A stretch of 33,024 bases of DNA from the NCBI GenBank assembly GCA_024236035.1, contig JACKLG010000005.1, forward strand, positions 1 through 33,024, given 5' to 3'. Shown piece by piece: positions 25,461 to 33,024 of the stretch. Every line of letters begins with the position of its first letter. Position 1 is the stretch's first letter. Source of the stretch: Candidatus Paracaedibacteraceae bacterium. Its GTDB lineage: Bacteria; Pseudomonadota; Alphaproteobacteria; UBA6184. The translations under genes and the position numbers were made by a program. The notes under the pieces are model-generated. The model did not search any database and was not told where the DNA came from. It saw only the letters and a list, made by a program, of their open reading frames with translations.

Positions 25461-26255
25461 TTAATTGGCTAAAGTTTTTAAATCTTTACGGTAAGCTTTG
25501 TAACTAAAGAAAAAAGAAAAAATATATAATATGCCTACAATCGGTAAAATTAACCAAGGACGAGTAATCATCCCAATTACGAATAATCCAATTCCTCCTA
25601 ATAACGGAAGTATTTGATTGGGTTGTATTTTCATGCCTTTGAACGCAAATGTGGGAACTTTACTCACCATTAACATACCAATACAGACACCAAAAACCGC
25701 ATATACATAATTATGCACACCATACCCTGTATCAATTTCTACCATTAAGGGTAACAACATCAAAAACCCCGCCGCAGGCATGGGTATCCCCGAAAAATAT
25801 TTTTTTTGTAAAGCTACAGCGGCTTCAGGAAAGCTGTCTTCTGGTTCTACTGATATCGTATTAAATCGTGCTAACCTTAATCCTGAACAAATACAAAAAA
25901 ATAAAACGACCCCCCAACCTAAACGTCCCAGCTTATTTAAAGAAAAAAAGTATGTAATTAATGCAGGTGAAACTCCAAACGTGACAAAGTCGGATAATGA
26001 ATCTAATTCTGCCCCAAAACGCGATGATGCATTAAATAGCCTAGCAAGCCGCCCATCCATACCGTCAAAAACTGTTGCGATTAAAACAAACCACAAGGAA
26101 CGTTCCCATTCTTGATGCAACGCATGATATACGGCTGTTAACCCAACACACAATCCTAATAATGTTGTCATATTAGGAATAAAGCGCGTAATTGGATATC
26201 CCTTAAACGGTATCTTCATTAAACGGGTTTTTAATTTATCGGATTTGACCTTCAC
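25461..26255 (-). CDS. pssA: CDP-diacylglycerol-serine O-phosphatidyltransferase
   Basis: An inner-membrane enzyme making phosphatidylserine from CDP-diacylglycerol and serine, the first step to phosphatidylethanolamine. The CDP-alcohol phosphotransferase motif D-G-x2-A-R-x8-G-x3-D-x3-D is complete, spread over DGRLARLF, FGAELDSLSDF and flanking residues (about 67-90). About eight hydrophobic segments follow. The frame opens at TTG 26261; GTG 26255 has GAGG 6 nt upstream and is preferred, while ATG 26219 lacks any ribosome binding site. Either way the start lies inside or just after the end of psd (20-26 nt overlap with the upstream choices). It is the last gene of the mlaA-to-pssA run and works directly with Psd. 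Confidence 0.96.
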   Translation of the reverse strand: MKVKSDKLKTRLMKIPFKGYPITRFIPNMTTLLGLCVGLTAVYHALHQEWERSLWFVLIATVFDGMDGRLARLFNASSRFGAELDSLSDFVTFGVSPALITYFFSLNKLGRLGWGVVLFFCICSGLRLARFNTISVEPEDSFPEAAVALQKKYFSGIPMPAAGFLMLLPLMVEIDTGYGVHNYVYAVFGVCIGMLMVSKVPTFAFKGMKIQPNQILPLLGGIGLFVIGMITRPWLILPIVGILYIFSFFFSYKAYRKDLKTLAN

Positions 26256-26922
26256 GCCCAACCTCTTTTGCAGACATATCTGCTAAAACAGTTTCCCCAG
26301 CAACCATTTTTTGTCCTTTTACCACTAAAGGTGCTACGTCTTTAGGTAAGTATACATCCATACGGCTTCCAAATCGAATTAACCCAAACCGCTGACCGGT
26401 TAACATTTTATCGCCTTCTTTTACAAAACTAACAATCCGACGAGCAATTAATCCCGCAATTTGAACAAACCCAACTTCTTTGTTGTCGTGCGTAACAATC
26501 TTAAAAGCTTGACGTTCATTCAATTCACTCGCTTTATCTAAACTAGCATTTAAGAATGTGCCCGGATAATACCATATTTTTTTTATCTCGCCAGAACAGG
26601 GTACCCGATTAATATGAACATCAAACACACTTAAGAAAATAGATATACGTGTGCAGCTTTTTTCTTTTAACTCCAACTCATCAGGGACAGTCACAACTTC
26701 CACTGCAGTTACTACACCATCAGCAGGACTTACAATCCAATTATCACCTACGGGCGTAACGCGTTCAGGATCACGAAAAAATGCATAACACCACACCGTT
26801 AAAATCGCACCAACGAACCCCAAAAATGTGGACATCAACGCCATAATAAACGTTACACCAGCAAATATTGCAACAAATGGCCAACCTTCACGATGAATCG
26901 GCACTAAAAAGCGATCAAACAT
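26236..26922 (-). CDS. psd: Phosphatidylserine decarboxylase (short proteobacterial form)
   Basis: Converts phosphatidylserine to phosphatidylethanolamine in the inner membrane. The proenzyme cleaves itself at a Gly-Ser bond to form a pyruvoyl group; here the site is RFGSRMDV (Gly185-Ser186), the form typical of the short alphaproteobacterial enzymes. FRDPERVTP and VSPADGVVTAVE (about 50-75) and FLSVFDVHINRVP (about 96-108) are family signatures. Two hydrophobic segments lie at about residues 14-45. Length (228 aa) matches the short form. The start has AGGAG about 9 nt upstream. It overlaps pssA, an arrangement found in many alphaproteobacteria. Confidence 0.96.
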   Translation of the reverse strand: MFDRFLVPIHREGWPFVAIFAGVTFIMALMSTFLGFVGAILTVWCYAFFRDPERVTPVGDNWIVSPADGVVTAVEVVTVPDELELKEKSCTRISIFLSVFDVHINRVPCSGEIKKIWYYPGTFLNASLDKASELNERQAFKIVTHDNKEVGFVQIAGLIARRIVSFVKEGDKMLTGQRFGLIRFGSRMDVYLPKDVAPLVVKGQKMVAGETVLADMSAKEVGREGQIR

Positions 26923-26951
26923 TTATTTTTTCTCCTGTTAATTTTTGCTTA

Positions 26952-27566
26952 TTATATACTGAGCGCACGAATGGGCGCAAAGCTTTTCCGATGATGAACT
27001 GTAATTCCATGCTTTAGCAATGCTTCTTTATGCTTGGCAGTTCCATAACCTGCATTCTTTTCCCAGCCGTATTCTGGATACTCTTCAGCCAATTGTACCA
27101 TAAGATTATCCCGATAAACTTTAGCTAAAATTGATGCTGCTGCAATAGAAAGGCTAAGTGAATCTCCTCTTGTAACAGCATGACACCACTCTTGCTGAAT
27201 CGGTTTTCTATTACCATCCACTAATACAACCATATTTTCATCCGTACGCAATACGTCAATACAATTACGCATCCCTTCCATCGTTGCTTCCAAAATATTT
27301 ACTTGATCAATCTTAAAAACATCAATGGTTGTAATGTAACCCGCTAAAAATGTATTGTAGGCACTAATTTTTGCAAATAAATCGTTACGTTTAGACTCAG
27401 ATATTTTCTTGGAATCATTTAACTGATATACCCAGTCTGGCAGCCCTTCATACGTCTTAAAGCATACTCCAGCCACAACTAAAGGCCCAGCCCATGGCCC
27501 TCTCCCAGCCTCATCAATCCCAATTACAGGCCCCGAAAAACCTCTCTCAAGCTCAAACGTCGCCAA
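26952..27566 (-). CDS. rnhB: Ribonuclease HII
   Basis: An endonuclease cutting the RNA strand of RNA-DNA hybrids and single ribonucleotides in DNA. The signature GIDEAGRGPWAGPLVVAG contains catalytic Asp18 and Glu19, and further conserved motifs are LNDSKKISESKR, VLVDGNRKPI and SIAAASILAKVYRD, which hold the other acidic residues. Length (204 aa) is normal. There is no in-frame ATG ahead of the DEAGRG motif. TTG at 27566 is the start, supported by AGAGG about 6 nt upstream. The start overlaps the end of the uracil-DNA glycosylase gene by 14 nt. Confidence 0.96.
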   Translation of the reverse strand: MATFELERGFSGPVIGIDEAGRGPWAGPLVVAGVCFKTYEGLPDWVYQLNDSKKISESKRNDLFAKISAYNTFLAGYITTIDVFKIDQVNILEATMEGMRNCIDVLRTDENMVVLVDGNRKPIQQEWCHAVTRGDSLSLSIAAASILAKVYRDNLMVQLAEEYPEYGWEKNAGYGTAKHKEALLKHGITVHHRKSFAPIRALSI

Positions 27567-28359
27567 GTTCAGCCTCTGCCTTTAAGCGAATTTGCAACAG
27601 ATCTCTCCAAAAAAGCTTCTTTTGCCCGGGCGATCTCAGCAAAAACGCAGGGTGAAATATAGGCATAGTTTCTACAGAAACCCCTTCATTTTCAGTAGTA
27701 TAAGGCATCCAGTTTCCCCTTAAGGTAACGATCCCTTCTTTTGGATTATGAAAAGTCTTTAAAGCCGTCCCCCCCAGCATAACCAAGAACTTAGGCCGGA
27801 TCAGCTCAATGTGACGCTCTAAAAACGGTCGACAAATATAAGTTTCTTCTGATGTCGGCTGACGATTACCCGGGGGACGCCATGGAATAGTATTGGAGAT
27901 ATAAATATTTTTAGATCGACTAAACCCAGCCCATTCTAAAAATTTATCCAACAACTGCCCACTCTGACCTACAAATGGCTTCCCTAATTTATCCTCTTCT
28001 GCTCCAGGAGCCTCCCCCACAAACATTATCTTACTGGATGAAACTCCATCTGAAAAAACTGTATGAATAGCCGTGGATTTTAATGAACAACCCTCAAATG
28101 AAAGTAAGGCTTTATATAACTCTTCTAACGTTCTTGCATTATATGCAAGCTCTTCTGCTTTACGTCGGGCTTCAGTCTTAGACACCTTTTCTAACAGTTT
28201 TATATCGTTGCTTTCTGAAGTGTTTATTGAGTTAGCGGCTTCTACGAGTACAGCTTTGTTACGCTTTACTGGTTCAGCTTCCAATACATCGACTTCACCG
28301 ATATCCGATAAAAACTTTAATGTGTCTATTAATGACTTAAGATCAGAGTTTGATTTCAT
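27553..28359 (-). CDS. Uracil-DNA glycosylase, family 4
   Basis: A base-excision repair enzyme removing uracil from DNA. The catalytic core shows MFVGEAPGAEEDKLGKPFVG (the GEAPG-x-x-ED motif of families 4 and 5), NIYISNTIPWRPPGNR and the late FHPAFLLR motif. The 4Fe-4S cysteines are only partly evident (Cys in FEGCSLK and YICRPF); in this alphaproteobacterial subgroup the first C-x2-C pair commonly reads differently, so a loss cannot be claimed. About 90 residues of low-complexity Lys/Ser/Glu-rich sequence precede the core. The ATG lies 6 bp after the remnant dehydrogenase stop codon and lacks a clear ribosome binding site. It is cotranscribed with rnhB. Confidence 0.92.
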   Translation of the reverse strand: MKSNSDLKSLIDTLKFLSDIGEVDVLEAEPVKRNKAVLVEAANSINTSESNDIKLLEKVSKTEARRKAEELAYNARTLEELYKALLSFEGCSLKSTAIHTVFSDGVSSSKIMFVGEAPGAEEDKLGKPFVGQSGQLLDKFLEWAGFSRSKNIYISNTIPWRPPGNRQPTSEETYICRPFLERHIELIRPKFLVMLGGTALKTFHNPKEGIVTLRGNWMPYTTENEGVSVETMPIFHPAFLLRSPGQKKLFWRDLLQIRLKAEAELGDV

Positions 28360-28365
28360 AAAATA

Positions 28366-29161
28366 TTAATAGGCTAAAGTTTCCCCTCCGTCAACAGGAA
28401 GGTTTACTCCATTAATATGAGAAGATACATCACTTAATAAAAAGTAGATAACCTTTGCTACATCCTCAGGTAGCCCCATATTGTTTTAAAGATAAATATG
28501 CTGTTGCATGTTTTAATTCATTTTCAAAACATATATCTTTTTCTTTCGCTAGTTTTTGGATTTTTGATTCGTTAAAAAACTTTAAAATTAAAGCTGGCGA
28601 AACTGCGTTACCCTAATTTGGTTCTCTCTAAAATGGTAACTAAGATTTTTCAATTCTGCACCTAATGCTAACCGGGTCACATTTATGTTGGGGGTACCCT
28701 CTCAAATAGTGAATAGAGTTACTTCTTGAAATCAATATAATGCTTCCACCTTTTTTGATACAAAATTCTATTTTCTTTAATACTGCTAATAACGCTATAT
28801 ACGTTAGTTTAAAGGCCTCTTGCCACTCATTTTCATTAAGAATCCCTACTCCAAAAATGGGCGCCTCAGAACAAGCACAACTCCATCTAATTTTATATGT
28901 TCAACTTTTCAACAGACGAAAGGTAATCCAGTTGCATATATCCAATCACACGATTAAGAAAAACTTTTTTTAGGTGTTGTATAAGGTTATTTCTCTTCTC
29001 AGTACTTCTGGTCCAAATTGTTACTTCATACCCTTGTTTACATAAAAACCTATCACAGCCCCTAATTCGCCTATACCAGATAAAACAAATACAGTTTTCG
29101 CCAACATATGCGTTATAAACAATGAAGTTAGAAATATACTTTTGAAAAAGTTTTTCATCAT
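28366..29161 (-). pseudogene. Decayed short-chain dehydrogenase/reductase with a signal-like N-terminus
   Basis: This 800-bp stretch without a long reading frame is a nearly full-length short-chain dehydrogenase (SDR) cut by about six frameshifts. Segments in order on the minus strand: KTVFVLSGIGELGAVIG (nucleotide-binding N-terminus, stop at 29021), KQGYEVTIWTRST (stop at 28893), KLDGVVLVL (stop at 28846), ENEWQEAFKLTYIALLAVLK and KKGGSIILIS (stop at 28640), NINVTRLALGAELKNL (stop at 28588), NAVSPALIL (stop at 28466), and MGLPEDVAKVIYFLLSD with SHINGVNLPVDGGETL to the end. The start MMKNFFKSIFLTSLFITHML resembles a signal peptide, unusual for an SDR. It lies 17 bp after mlaC and 6 bp before the glycosylase gene in the same operon. 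Confidence 0.88.
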
Positions 29162-29178
29162 AAAAGCTACCTTTTGTA

Positions 29179-29868
29179 TTAACGGGCAGATAGCATATAC
29201 TTCATTACTTCTTCAATTAACTTATCAGCTATGCACTTGTTCGCGCCGGCACCTGCATTTTTACACAACTCTCTGGCATTTTTTAAATTCTGAGGATTGC
29301 GTTGAATGGCAGTAAATGTTGCCTGTTCAGTAGCCACCATACTTGGTCCAGCTAAAGTAATATCTGTAATTATAGGATGCCCATTTTCTTCACCTACATA
29401 CCATTCTACCTTAACAGGAGCACCACCCGAATTATGTAATTCAGACGTCACAACGATTTGTGGTTTAAGATTATTAGAGTCTACGCCAATTGGAAAGCTT
29501 TTGAATGAAGCTGATGCGTCTACAACTACTATATTTTGTCCCCCATAATTACTGAATTTATTTGAATAGCGATTTAACAGCATTTGGCGAAACAAGTTTA
29601 AATAAGCTGCGCGTTGCTTCATATCCATATACCCCCACAAACGTTCGCCTAAAACTCTTTTAGCTATTCCGTCTAAATCAAATTTGGTTTCCATAATTTC
29701 TTTAAATTTTGAAACCTGTTCAGCATAAGGTTTATCCTTCCAATACAAAATCCCTTCAGAAATTAAAGACTGAATAAACGCTTTAGCTTGAGGTGGAGAA
29801 ACAGCAGCCTGTGTTTGGACAAAAAATATACTTAAAAATGCAATTCCTAAAAAGTTTAATTTTTTCAT
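29179..29868 (-). CDS. mlaC: MlaC-type phospholipid-binding periplasmic protein
   Basis: A periplasmic shuttle of the Mla system that carries phospholipids between the outer and inner membranes. A signal peptide is clear (MKKLNFLGIAFLSIFFVQTQ, cleaved near AAV). Family features are FDLDGIAKRVLGERLWGYMD near the middle, then RQMLLNRYSNKFSNYGGQ and WYVGEENGHPIITDITLAG, the last close to the conserved lipid-pocket region. Length (229 aa) is usual. It overlaps mlaA by 4 nt (ATGA at 29865-29868). The MlaFED ABC transporter genes are not in the window. The C-terminal addition after the core contains a Cys pair in ARELCKNAGAGANKCIAD. Confidence 0.93.
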   Translation of the reverse strand: MKKLNFLGIAFLSIFFVQTQAAVSPPQAKAFIQSLISEGILYWKDKPYAEQVSKFKEIMETKFDLDGIAKRVLGERLWGYMDMKQRAAYLNLFRQMLLNRYSNKFSNYGGQNIVVVDASASFKSFPIGVDSNNLKPQIVVTSELHNSGGAPVKVEWYVGEENGHPIITDITLAGPSMVATEQATFTAIQRNPQNLKNARELCKNAGAGANKCIADKLIEEVMKYMLSAR

Positions 29869-30605
29869 TCGCTTCCTTTCAATTCAGATTCTCTTTTTTG
29901 TTCTGTGATACTTTTAAGTGTAATATAAGGATCATATGATTCTTTTCTTAAACTTTCAAGTTGTCCTAAATATAATGAACGAGTATGAACATAACCTAAC
30001 CCAGTTACTGAATAGTTTGTCCAACGATAGTCATGATAATTTGCAAAAATACTTACTGGATCACCAAAAAAGCCAACAACACTTCCCACAACATCTCTTA
30101 AGCATGTAGGTCCTAAGACAGGCAACGTAACATCGAAACCTGAACCCACCCCCCATCGGTGTAAAGTAATTCCAAAATCGTTGGCCTGTGCATATACATC
30201 AAAATAAGCAGAAGTATTAACAAAACCCAAACCCGAAAAAGTATTAACCGTCATTACCCAAAAATTTTGTGCAAACTTATCCCATTTCCACTGAAAAATA
30301 TCATTGACTAAATAAAAAGGGATTTTTAAATGGTTGGTAAAGTTCCCAACCCCTAATTGAACAAATTCAGGCGTTAAAGCTTTATAGGTAATAGCGGCAG
30401 GTTGAAGCAAATAATCATCTAAAAAGAAGTTTAACTCCATCATAGCTCGACTAAATCCATCTAAAGGATCACTTTCCTCTATAGGACCAAAATCGTCAAA
30501 TTCATCTGAAGGTGGTTCATCAGAAACAGCAGATGAAGAGCACCCCCCCAGAACTAAACTTAGGGAAAAAAACACACATATATATTTTTTTTTATAGGTT
30601 AACAT
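29865..30605 (-). CDS. mlaA: MlaA (VacJ) family outer-membrane lipoprotein
   Basis: Lipoprotein of the outer membrane that, with MlaC, removes mislocalised phospholipids from the outer leaflet. A lipobox reads LVLGGC at residues 17-22 after a Lys-rich N-terminus. The mature start is acidic (PPSDEFDDFGPIEE). The MlaA core starts DPLDGFSRAMMELNFFLDDY and shows VNTFSGLGFVN, NDFGITLHRWGVGSGFDVTL and PVLGPTCLRDVVG, which together are diagnostic. Length (246 aa) is normal. It is the first gene of the long minus-strand run mlaA-mlaC-(SDR)-udg-rnhB-psd-pssA, and lies downstream of the rpsI terminator. Confidence 0.95.
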   Translation of the reverse strand: MLTYKKKYICVFFSLSLVLGGCSSSAVSDEPPSDEFDDFGPIEESDPLDGFSRAMMELNFFLDDYLLQPAAITYKALTPEFVQLGVGNFTNHLKIPFYLVNDIFQWKWDKFAQNFWVMTVNTFSGLGFVNTSAYFDVYAQANDFGITLHRWGVGSGFDVTLPVLGPTCLRDVVGSVVGFFGDPVSIFANYHDYRWTNYSVTGLGYVHTRSLYLGQLESLRKESYDPYITLKSITEQKRESELKGSE

Positions 30606-30676
30606 CTAACAGAATGATTTCCTTTTTCTCTGTTTTATCAAACTTTTTTTAATAAACCTATAAGATTTACATCTTT

Positions 30677-30709
30677 ATAAAAAAAATTGGGAGAGCTAAA
30701 CGCTCTCCC
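30677..30709 (-). terminator. Rho-independent terminator of the rplM-rpsI operon
   Basis: A perfect 8-bp stem (GGGAGAGC at 30689-30696 with GCTCTCCC at 30702-30709) with a 5-nt loop. On the minus strand it is followed by AA and eight T (30686-30679). It lies 29 nt after the rpsI stop codon. Confidence 0.9.
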
Positions 30710-30737
30710 ATATATTCTTCCATAAAAAACCGTCCAA

Positions 30738-31238
30738 TTAACGTTTAGAGAATTGGAAGCTACGACGTGCTTTAGGCTTACCGTATTTCTTACGTTCCAC
30801 AACGCGGCTATCACGTGTTAAGAAACCTTCTTTTTTCAATACAGGGCGTAATTCAGGCTCAAAGCTTACCAACGCTTTACTGATACCATGCTTTAAAGCA
30901 CCTGCCTGACCAGATAAACCACCCCCCTTAATCGTACACATTACGTCAAAACTGTTTTCACGATTTGTTACTTCAAAAGGTTGGTTTAACATCATGCGTA
31001 ATACCGCACGTTTAAAGTATTCTTCTTGGCTTTTACCATTTACAACTACTTTTCCAGATCCTGCTTTAATCCATACGCGTGCAACAGCATCTTTACGTTT
31101 ACCTGTCGCATATGAACGTCCTAAACTATCAACTTTACGAACATATTCTCGTTTTGTTTCTGTGGATACACTAACACTATTTGCAACAGGATTATTTAAA
31201 GCGCCTTTTAATTCATTTAAAGAAACTTTTTCAGTCAT
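30738..31238 (-). CDS. rpsI: 30S ribosomal protein S9
   Basis: Small-subunit ribosomal protein S9, whose C-terminal Lys-Arg tail reaches toward the P-site tRNA. The core begins GRSYATGKRKDAVARVWIKA, and the end KYGKPKARRSFQFSKR has the expected basic tail ending in KR. About 38 residues of extra, poorly conserved N-terminal extension (Ser/Val/Asn-rich) precede the core, which is common in alphaproteobacterial S9. The start overlaps the last base of the rplM stop codon, so the two genes are translated together. Confidence 0.97.
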   Translation of the reverse strand: MTEKVSLNELKGALNNPVANSVSVSTETKREYVRKVDSLGRSYATGKRKDAVARVWIKAGSGKVVVNGKSQEEYFKRAVLRMMLNQPFEVTNRENSFDVMCTIKGGGLSGQAGALKHGISKALVSFEPELRPVLKKEGFLTRDSRVVERKKYGKPKARRSFQFSKR

Positions 31239-31702
31239 TATGCGCTCCTTACATTTTTAGAGTTCATAGATGCAACATCTAATTTTTGTGGTTGCTGTCC
31301 ACCATGAGGATGTTCCGTACCTTTGTATACATGTAACGCACGCATACAGTCACGACCCAATGGGTTACGTGTGATCATACGTTCAACAGCTTTTTCCACT
31401 AAACGTTCAGGAAAACGGCCATCTAAAATCTGACCTGCTGTACGCATTTTTACACCACCCATGTAACCAGTGTGCCAATAAAACTTTTTATCCGCACGCT
31501 TTTTGCCTGTTAATGCTACTTTTTCTGCATTAATAATTACAACATGGTCACCACAATCCATATGGGGTGTATAATTTGGCTTATGTTTACCTTTTAAAAT
31601 TCGCGCAACGATTGAAGCTAAACGTCCTAATACAAGATTTTCAGCATCAATTAAAATCCAGTTTTTTTGGATTTCGCTGGCTTTCATGGAATATGTTTTC
31701 AT
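31238..31702 (-). CDS. rplM: 50S ribosomal protein L13
   Basis: Large-subunit ribosomal protein L13. Signature segments are WILIDAENLVLGRLASIVAR, GDHVVIINAEKVALTGKK, KFYWHTGYMGGVKMRTA and RMITRNPLGRDCMRALHVYK near the C-terminus. Length (154 aa) is normal. AAAGGC lies 7 nt before the ATG. The rplM-rpsI order is conserved throughout bacteria. A likely promoter sits about 35 nt upstream. Confidence 0.97.
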   Translation of the reverse strand: MKTYSMKASEIQKNWILIDAENLVLGRLASIVARILKGKHKPNYTPHMDCGDHVVIINAEKVALTGKKRADKKFYWHTGYMGGVKMRTAGQILDGRFPERLVEKAVERMITRNPLGRDCMRALHVYKGTEHPHGGQQPQKLDVASMNSKNVRSA

Positions 31703-31735
31703 GATTTGCCTTTAAACGTTAATATATTGAAATAA

Positions 31736-31764
31736 TTTTTAACTGATAACTTATAAAAAGTCAA
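31736..31764 (-). promoter_or_regulatory. Probable promoter of rplM-rpsI
   Basis: On the minus strand TTGACT (31764-31759), a 17-nt spacer and TAAAAA (31741-31736) lie 33-62 nt upstream of the rplM start. The -35 box matches consensus at 5 of 6 positions, but the -10 only at 4. The remaining 95 bp up to the next terminator hold nothing else I recognise. Confidence 0.5.
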
Positions 31765-31858
31765 TGAAATAACGCCGATTGACGTGTGGTAAAATAATAC
31801 CTTTACTTATGGGAAAAACTTCTTCAACTTTATTGAAATGTGACACTTAAATATAAAC

Positions 31859-31885
31859 AAAAAGCTCCCATAAGGGAGCTTTTTT
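31859..31885 (-). terminator. Bidirectional-looking terminator after the ABC binding-protein gene
   Basis: Stem AAAAAGCTCCC (31859-31869) pairs with GGGAGCTTTTT (31874-31884) around a 4-nt loop, with A-runs and T-runs on both sides. It lies 15 nt after the stop of the minus-strand binding-protein gene, and so ends that transcript. Confidence 0.88.
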
Positions 31886-31899
31886 AGCTTTAAATTATT

Positions 31900-32916
31900 T
31901 TAAAAAAATGATCTTACCCAATTTTTTAAATCTTGCAACCAACCTTCTGGCCAACGCTTATCAACTTCCTTTAAAGTTTCCTGATCAAAAGTTAAACCAA
32001 GTTGCTTAGCCTTTTCTTCGTTTAATATTCTGCTGGGTTCACTCACCGTTATCATCGGAACATTAGCAACTTGCTCTCCTTTTAATAGCCTTATAACCAT
32101 CGTTGCAGTTACACGACCAACCTCATACTGGTTTACAGCATACGCAGCTAACGCACCATATTTAATCAAAGCTGCATCACTTGTAAAGGCAGGTATTTTA
32201 CGCTCATCTGCAACACGCACCACGTCCCCCCATTCAGATGTCACTGTGTTATCATTACTGACATAAAACGCATCTACTTCCGTCATTGATTTGGCTACAG
32301 TTTCAACTTCTTTAGGGTCGCTTACCACACCATGAACCACTTCTAGTCCTAATTTAGCAGCAGCAGACAAAACATCATGCAATATGTATAGTGAATTCGC
32401 TTCTGCGGGATTATACAAAAAACCTATACGCTTCATTTTTGGATATAACGTATAGAAAAACTTTAATTGAGGATACGCAGCAACAAAGTTAGACACCCCA
32501 GTAACTCTAGCCTCAGGCTTTGATGGGTTCTTAATCAACCCTGAACCCACTGGATCTGTCACTGAACTAAACACCAAATAAGCATCTGGCGCCATGTTTT
32601 TCTGTACATTTTGCGCAATACTTGTACCAATTGCTACGTGAATTTTATTTGTTTTTTTTGCCTGGGAATCTTCCAAGCTTTGAACGCTAATTAAATTCCC
32701 GCCATCACTTTCAATATCTATATCAATCGTTTTTCCAGGAACATAACCTTGAGTTTTTAACTCTCTAATCAATCCTACCCGCGTTTCATCAATTGCGGGG
32801 TGCGTTGGTATATTGACAACATACCACACCGGTCCATAGACAAATGCCCACAATCCTGCAATCAAACCTAATGTACTCATGCCTGTTGATAAGGCTATTT
32901 TTCTTATTCGTTTCAT
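31900..32916 (-). CDS. ABC transporter substrate-binding protein (TrpX-like, PF04392 type)
   Basis: A periplasmic binding protein of the two-lobed family related to TrpX and LplA-type lipoproteins (ABC sub-bind family). A single hydrophobic segment at about residues 8-32 acts as signal or anchor. Family features are GLIRELKTQGYVPGKTIDID near the N-terminus, the SSVTDPVGSGLI and RVTGVSNF motifs, KRIGFLYNPAEANS, and the late DAALIKYGALAAYAVNQYEV and GRVTATMVIRLLKGEQ region. Members bind tryptophan or other aromatic amino acids in some bacteria; the ligand here is not determined. GAGGCGAGG lies a few nt before the ATG. It follows the partial upstream gene by 21 bp and has its own terminator. No permease or ATPase gene follows within the window. 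Confidence 0.9.
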   Translation of the reverse strand: MKRIRKIALSTGMSTLGLIAGLWAFVYGPVWYVVNIPTHPAIDETRVGLIRELKTQGYVPGKTIDIDIESDGGNLISVQSLEDSQAKKTNKIHVAIGTSIAQNVQKNMAPDAYLVFSSVTDPVGSGLIKNPSKPEARVTGVSNFVAAYPQLKFFYTLYPKMKRIGFLYNPAEANSLYILHDVLSAAAKLGLEVVHGVVSDPKEVETVAKSMTEVDAFYVSNDNTVTSEWGDVVRVADERKIPAFTSDAALIKYGALAAYAVNQYEVGRVTATMVIRLLKGEQVANVPMITVSEPSRILNEEKAKQLGLTFDQETLKEVDKRWPEGWLQDLKNWVRSFF

Positions 32917-32937
32917 AGTCCTCGCCTCTTTGTTTGT

Positions 32938-33024
32938 TTATCTCGCCAATGCATCTCGAATTAATTTAATTGATTCATTTAATCCGTACAAAGCAAAAAA
33001 TGATCCCATCCTTGGGCCTTGTTC
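32938..33024 (-). CDS. C-terminal end of an unidentified gene, start outside window
   Basis: The last 28 codons of a minus-strand frame that enters from the right edge. The end reads GPRMGSFFALYGLNESIK and then LIRDALAR before TAA. It is too short for a family call, but the frame is clean and the stop is 21 bp before the TrpX-like gene, so both probably belong to one transcript. Confidence 0.55.
   Translation of the reverse strand, partial: EQGPRMGSFFALYGLNESIKLIRDALAR

Noticed and set aside
25780..26115. 111-codon plus-strand open frame
   Set aside because: It lies antisense to the conserved CDP-alcohol phosphotransferase core of pssA.
27553..28359. Loss of the iron-sulfur cluster in the uracil-DNA glycosylase
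   Set aside because: The related alphaproteobacterial subgroup, as I recall it, has the same GC-x-LK wording in place of the first Cys pair, so this is a family feature and not a defect of this gene.
28740..28973. 77-codon plus-strand open frame in the region without long minus-strand frames
   Set aside because: It is antisense to the clear dehydrogenase remnant, which explains the conserved residues on the minus strand.

Overview
The window comes from an AT-rich genome whose genes have alphaproteobacterial character: a DivL-type multi-PAS sensor protein, a trxB-lysR pair, the short form of phosphatidylserine decarboxylase with an FGS processing site, and a family 4 uracil-DNA glycosylase. 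Two decayed genes, a TssF/TssG type VI secretion pair and several exported proteins of unclear role suggest a host-associated bacterium undergoing genome reduction. A Holosporales or Paracaedibacteraceae-like intracellular symbiont is the best guess, but this is inference from gene content, not a phylogenetic result.

Layout. 1-2301 (minus) is the 5' part of a DivL-like PAS sensor (pseudo)kinase that runs off the left edge. Divergent from it are a D-Ala-D-Ala carboxypeptidase with a SPOR tail and a small exported protein of unknown function (2348-4127, plus). 4117-8096 (minus) is a tight operon of alpha/beta hydrolase, tyrS, bcp, CCA nucleotidyltransferase and rhodanese, with 4-nt stop/start overlaps at three of its four junctions. 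8199-12583 (plus) holds a LOG-family gene, nth, trxB, a LysR regulator and a Bcr/CflA-type exporter. 12611-13960 (minus) is a lipoprotein/beta-rich surface protein gene broken by one in-frame TGA. 14049-16132 (minus) is photolyase plus an exported repeat protein. Divergent from that is rpmG (L33), only 56 codons, with a clear promoter and terminator. 16570-18909 (minus) is comM followed by a bacterial voltage-gated sodium channel.

19007-24414 (minus) is an operon of tssF, tssG, an exported endonuclease/exonuclease/phosphatase-fold (EEP) protein and aminopeptidase P. 24555-25385 (minus) is an exported DUF2608/HAD-like phosphatase with its own terminator. 25461-30605 (minus) is a long envelope and DNA-repair run: mlaA, mlaC, a decayed short-chain dehydrogenase gene, the uracil-DNA glycosylase gene, rnhB, psd and pssA. 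30738-31702 (minus) is rplM-rpsI with a terminator. 31900-33024 (minus) is a TrpX-type ABC substrate-binding protein and the tail of an unidentified upstream gene.

The genes fall into themes. Envelope upkeep: MlaA/MlaC lipid trafficking, PssA/Psd phosphatidylethanolamine synthesis, peptidoglycan carboxypeptidase. Nucleic-acid upkeep: Nth, uracil-DNA glycosylase, RNase HII, photolyase, CCA enzyme. Redox defence: TrxB, Bcp, rhodanese. Possible host interaction: TssFG, the EEP protein and the DUF2608 protein. The parts most worth following up are the tssFG-EEP-pepP operon, the DivL-like protein with a missing G1 box, the sodium channel with an altered voltage sensor, and the two pseudogenes. I see no tRNA or rRNA genes, CRISPR arrays, transposases or phage genes.
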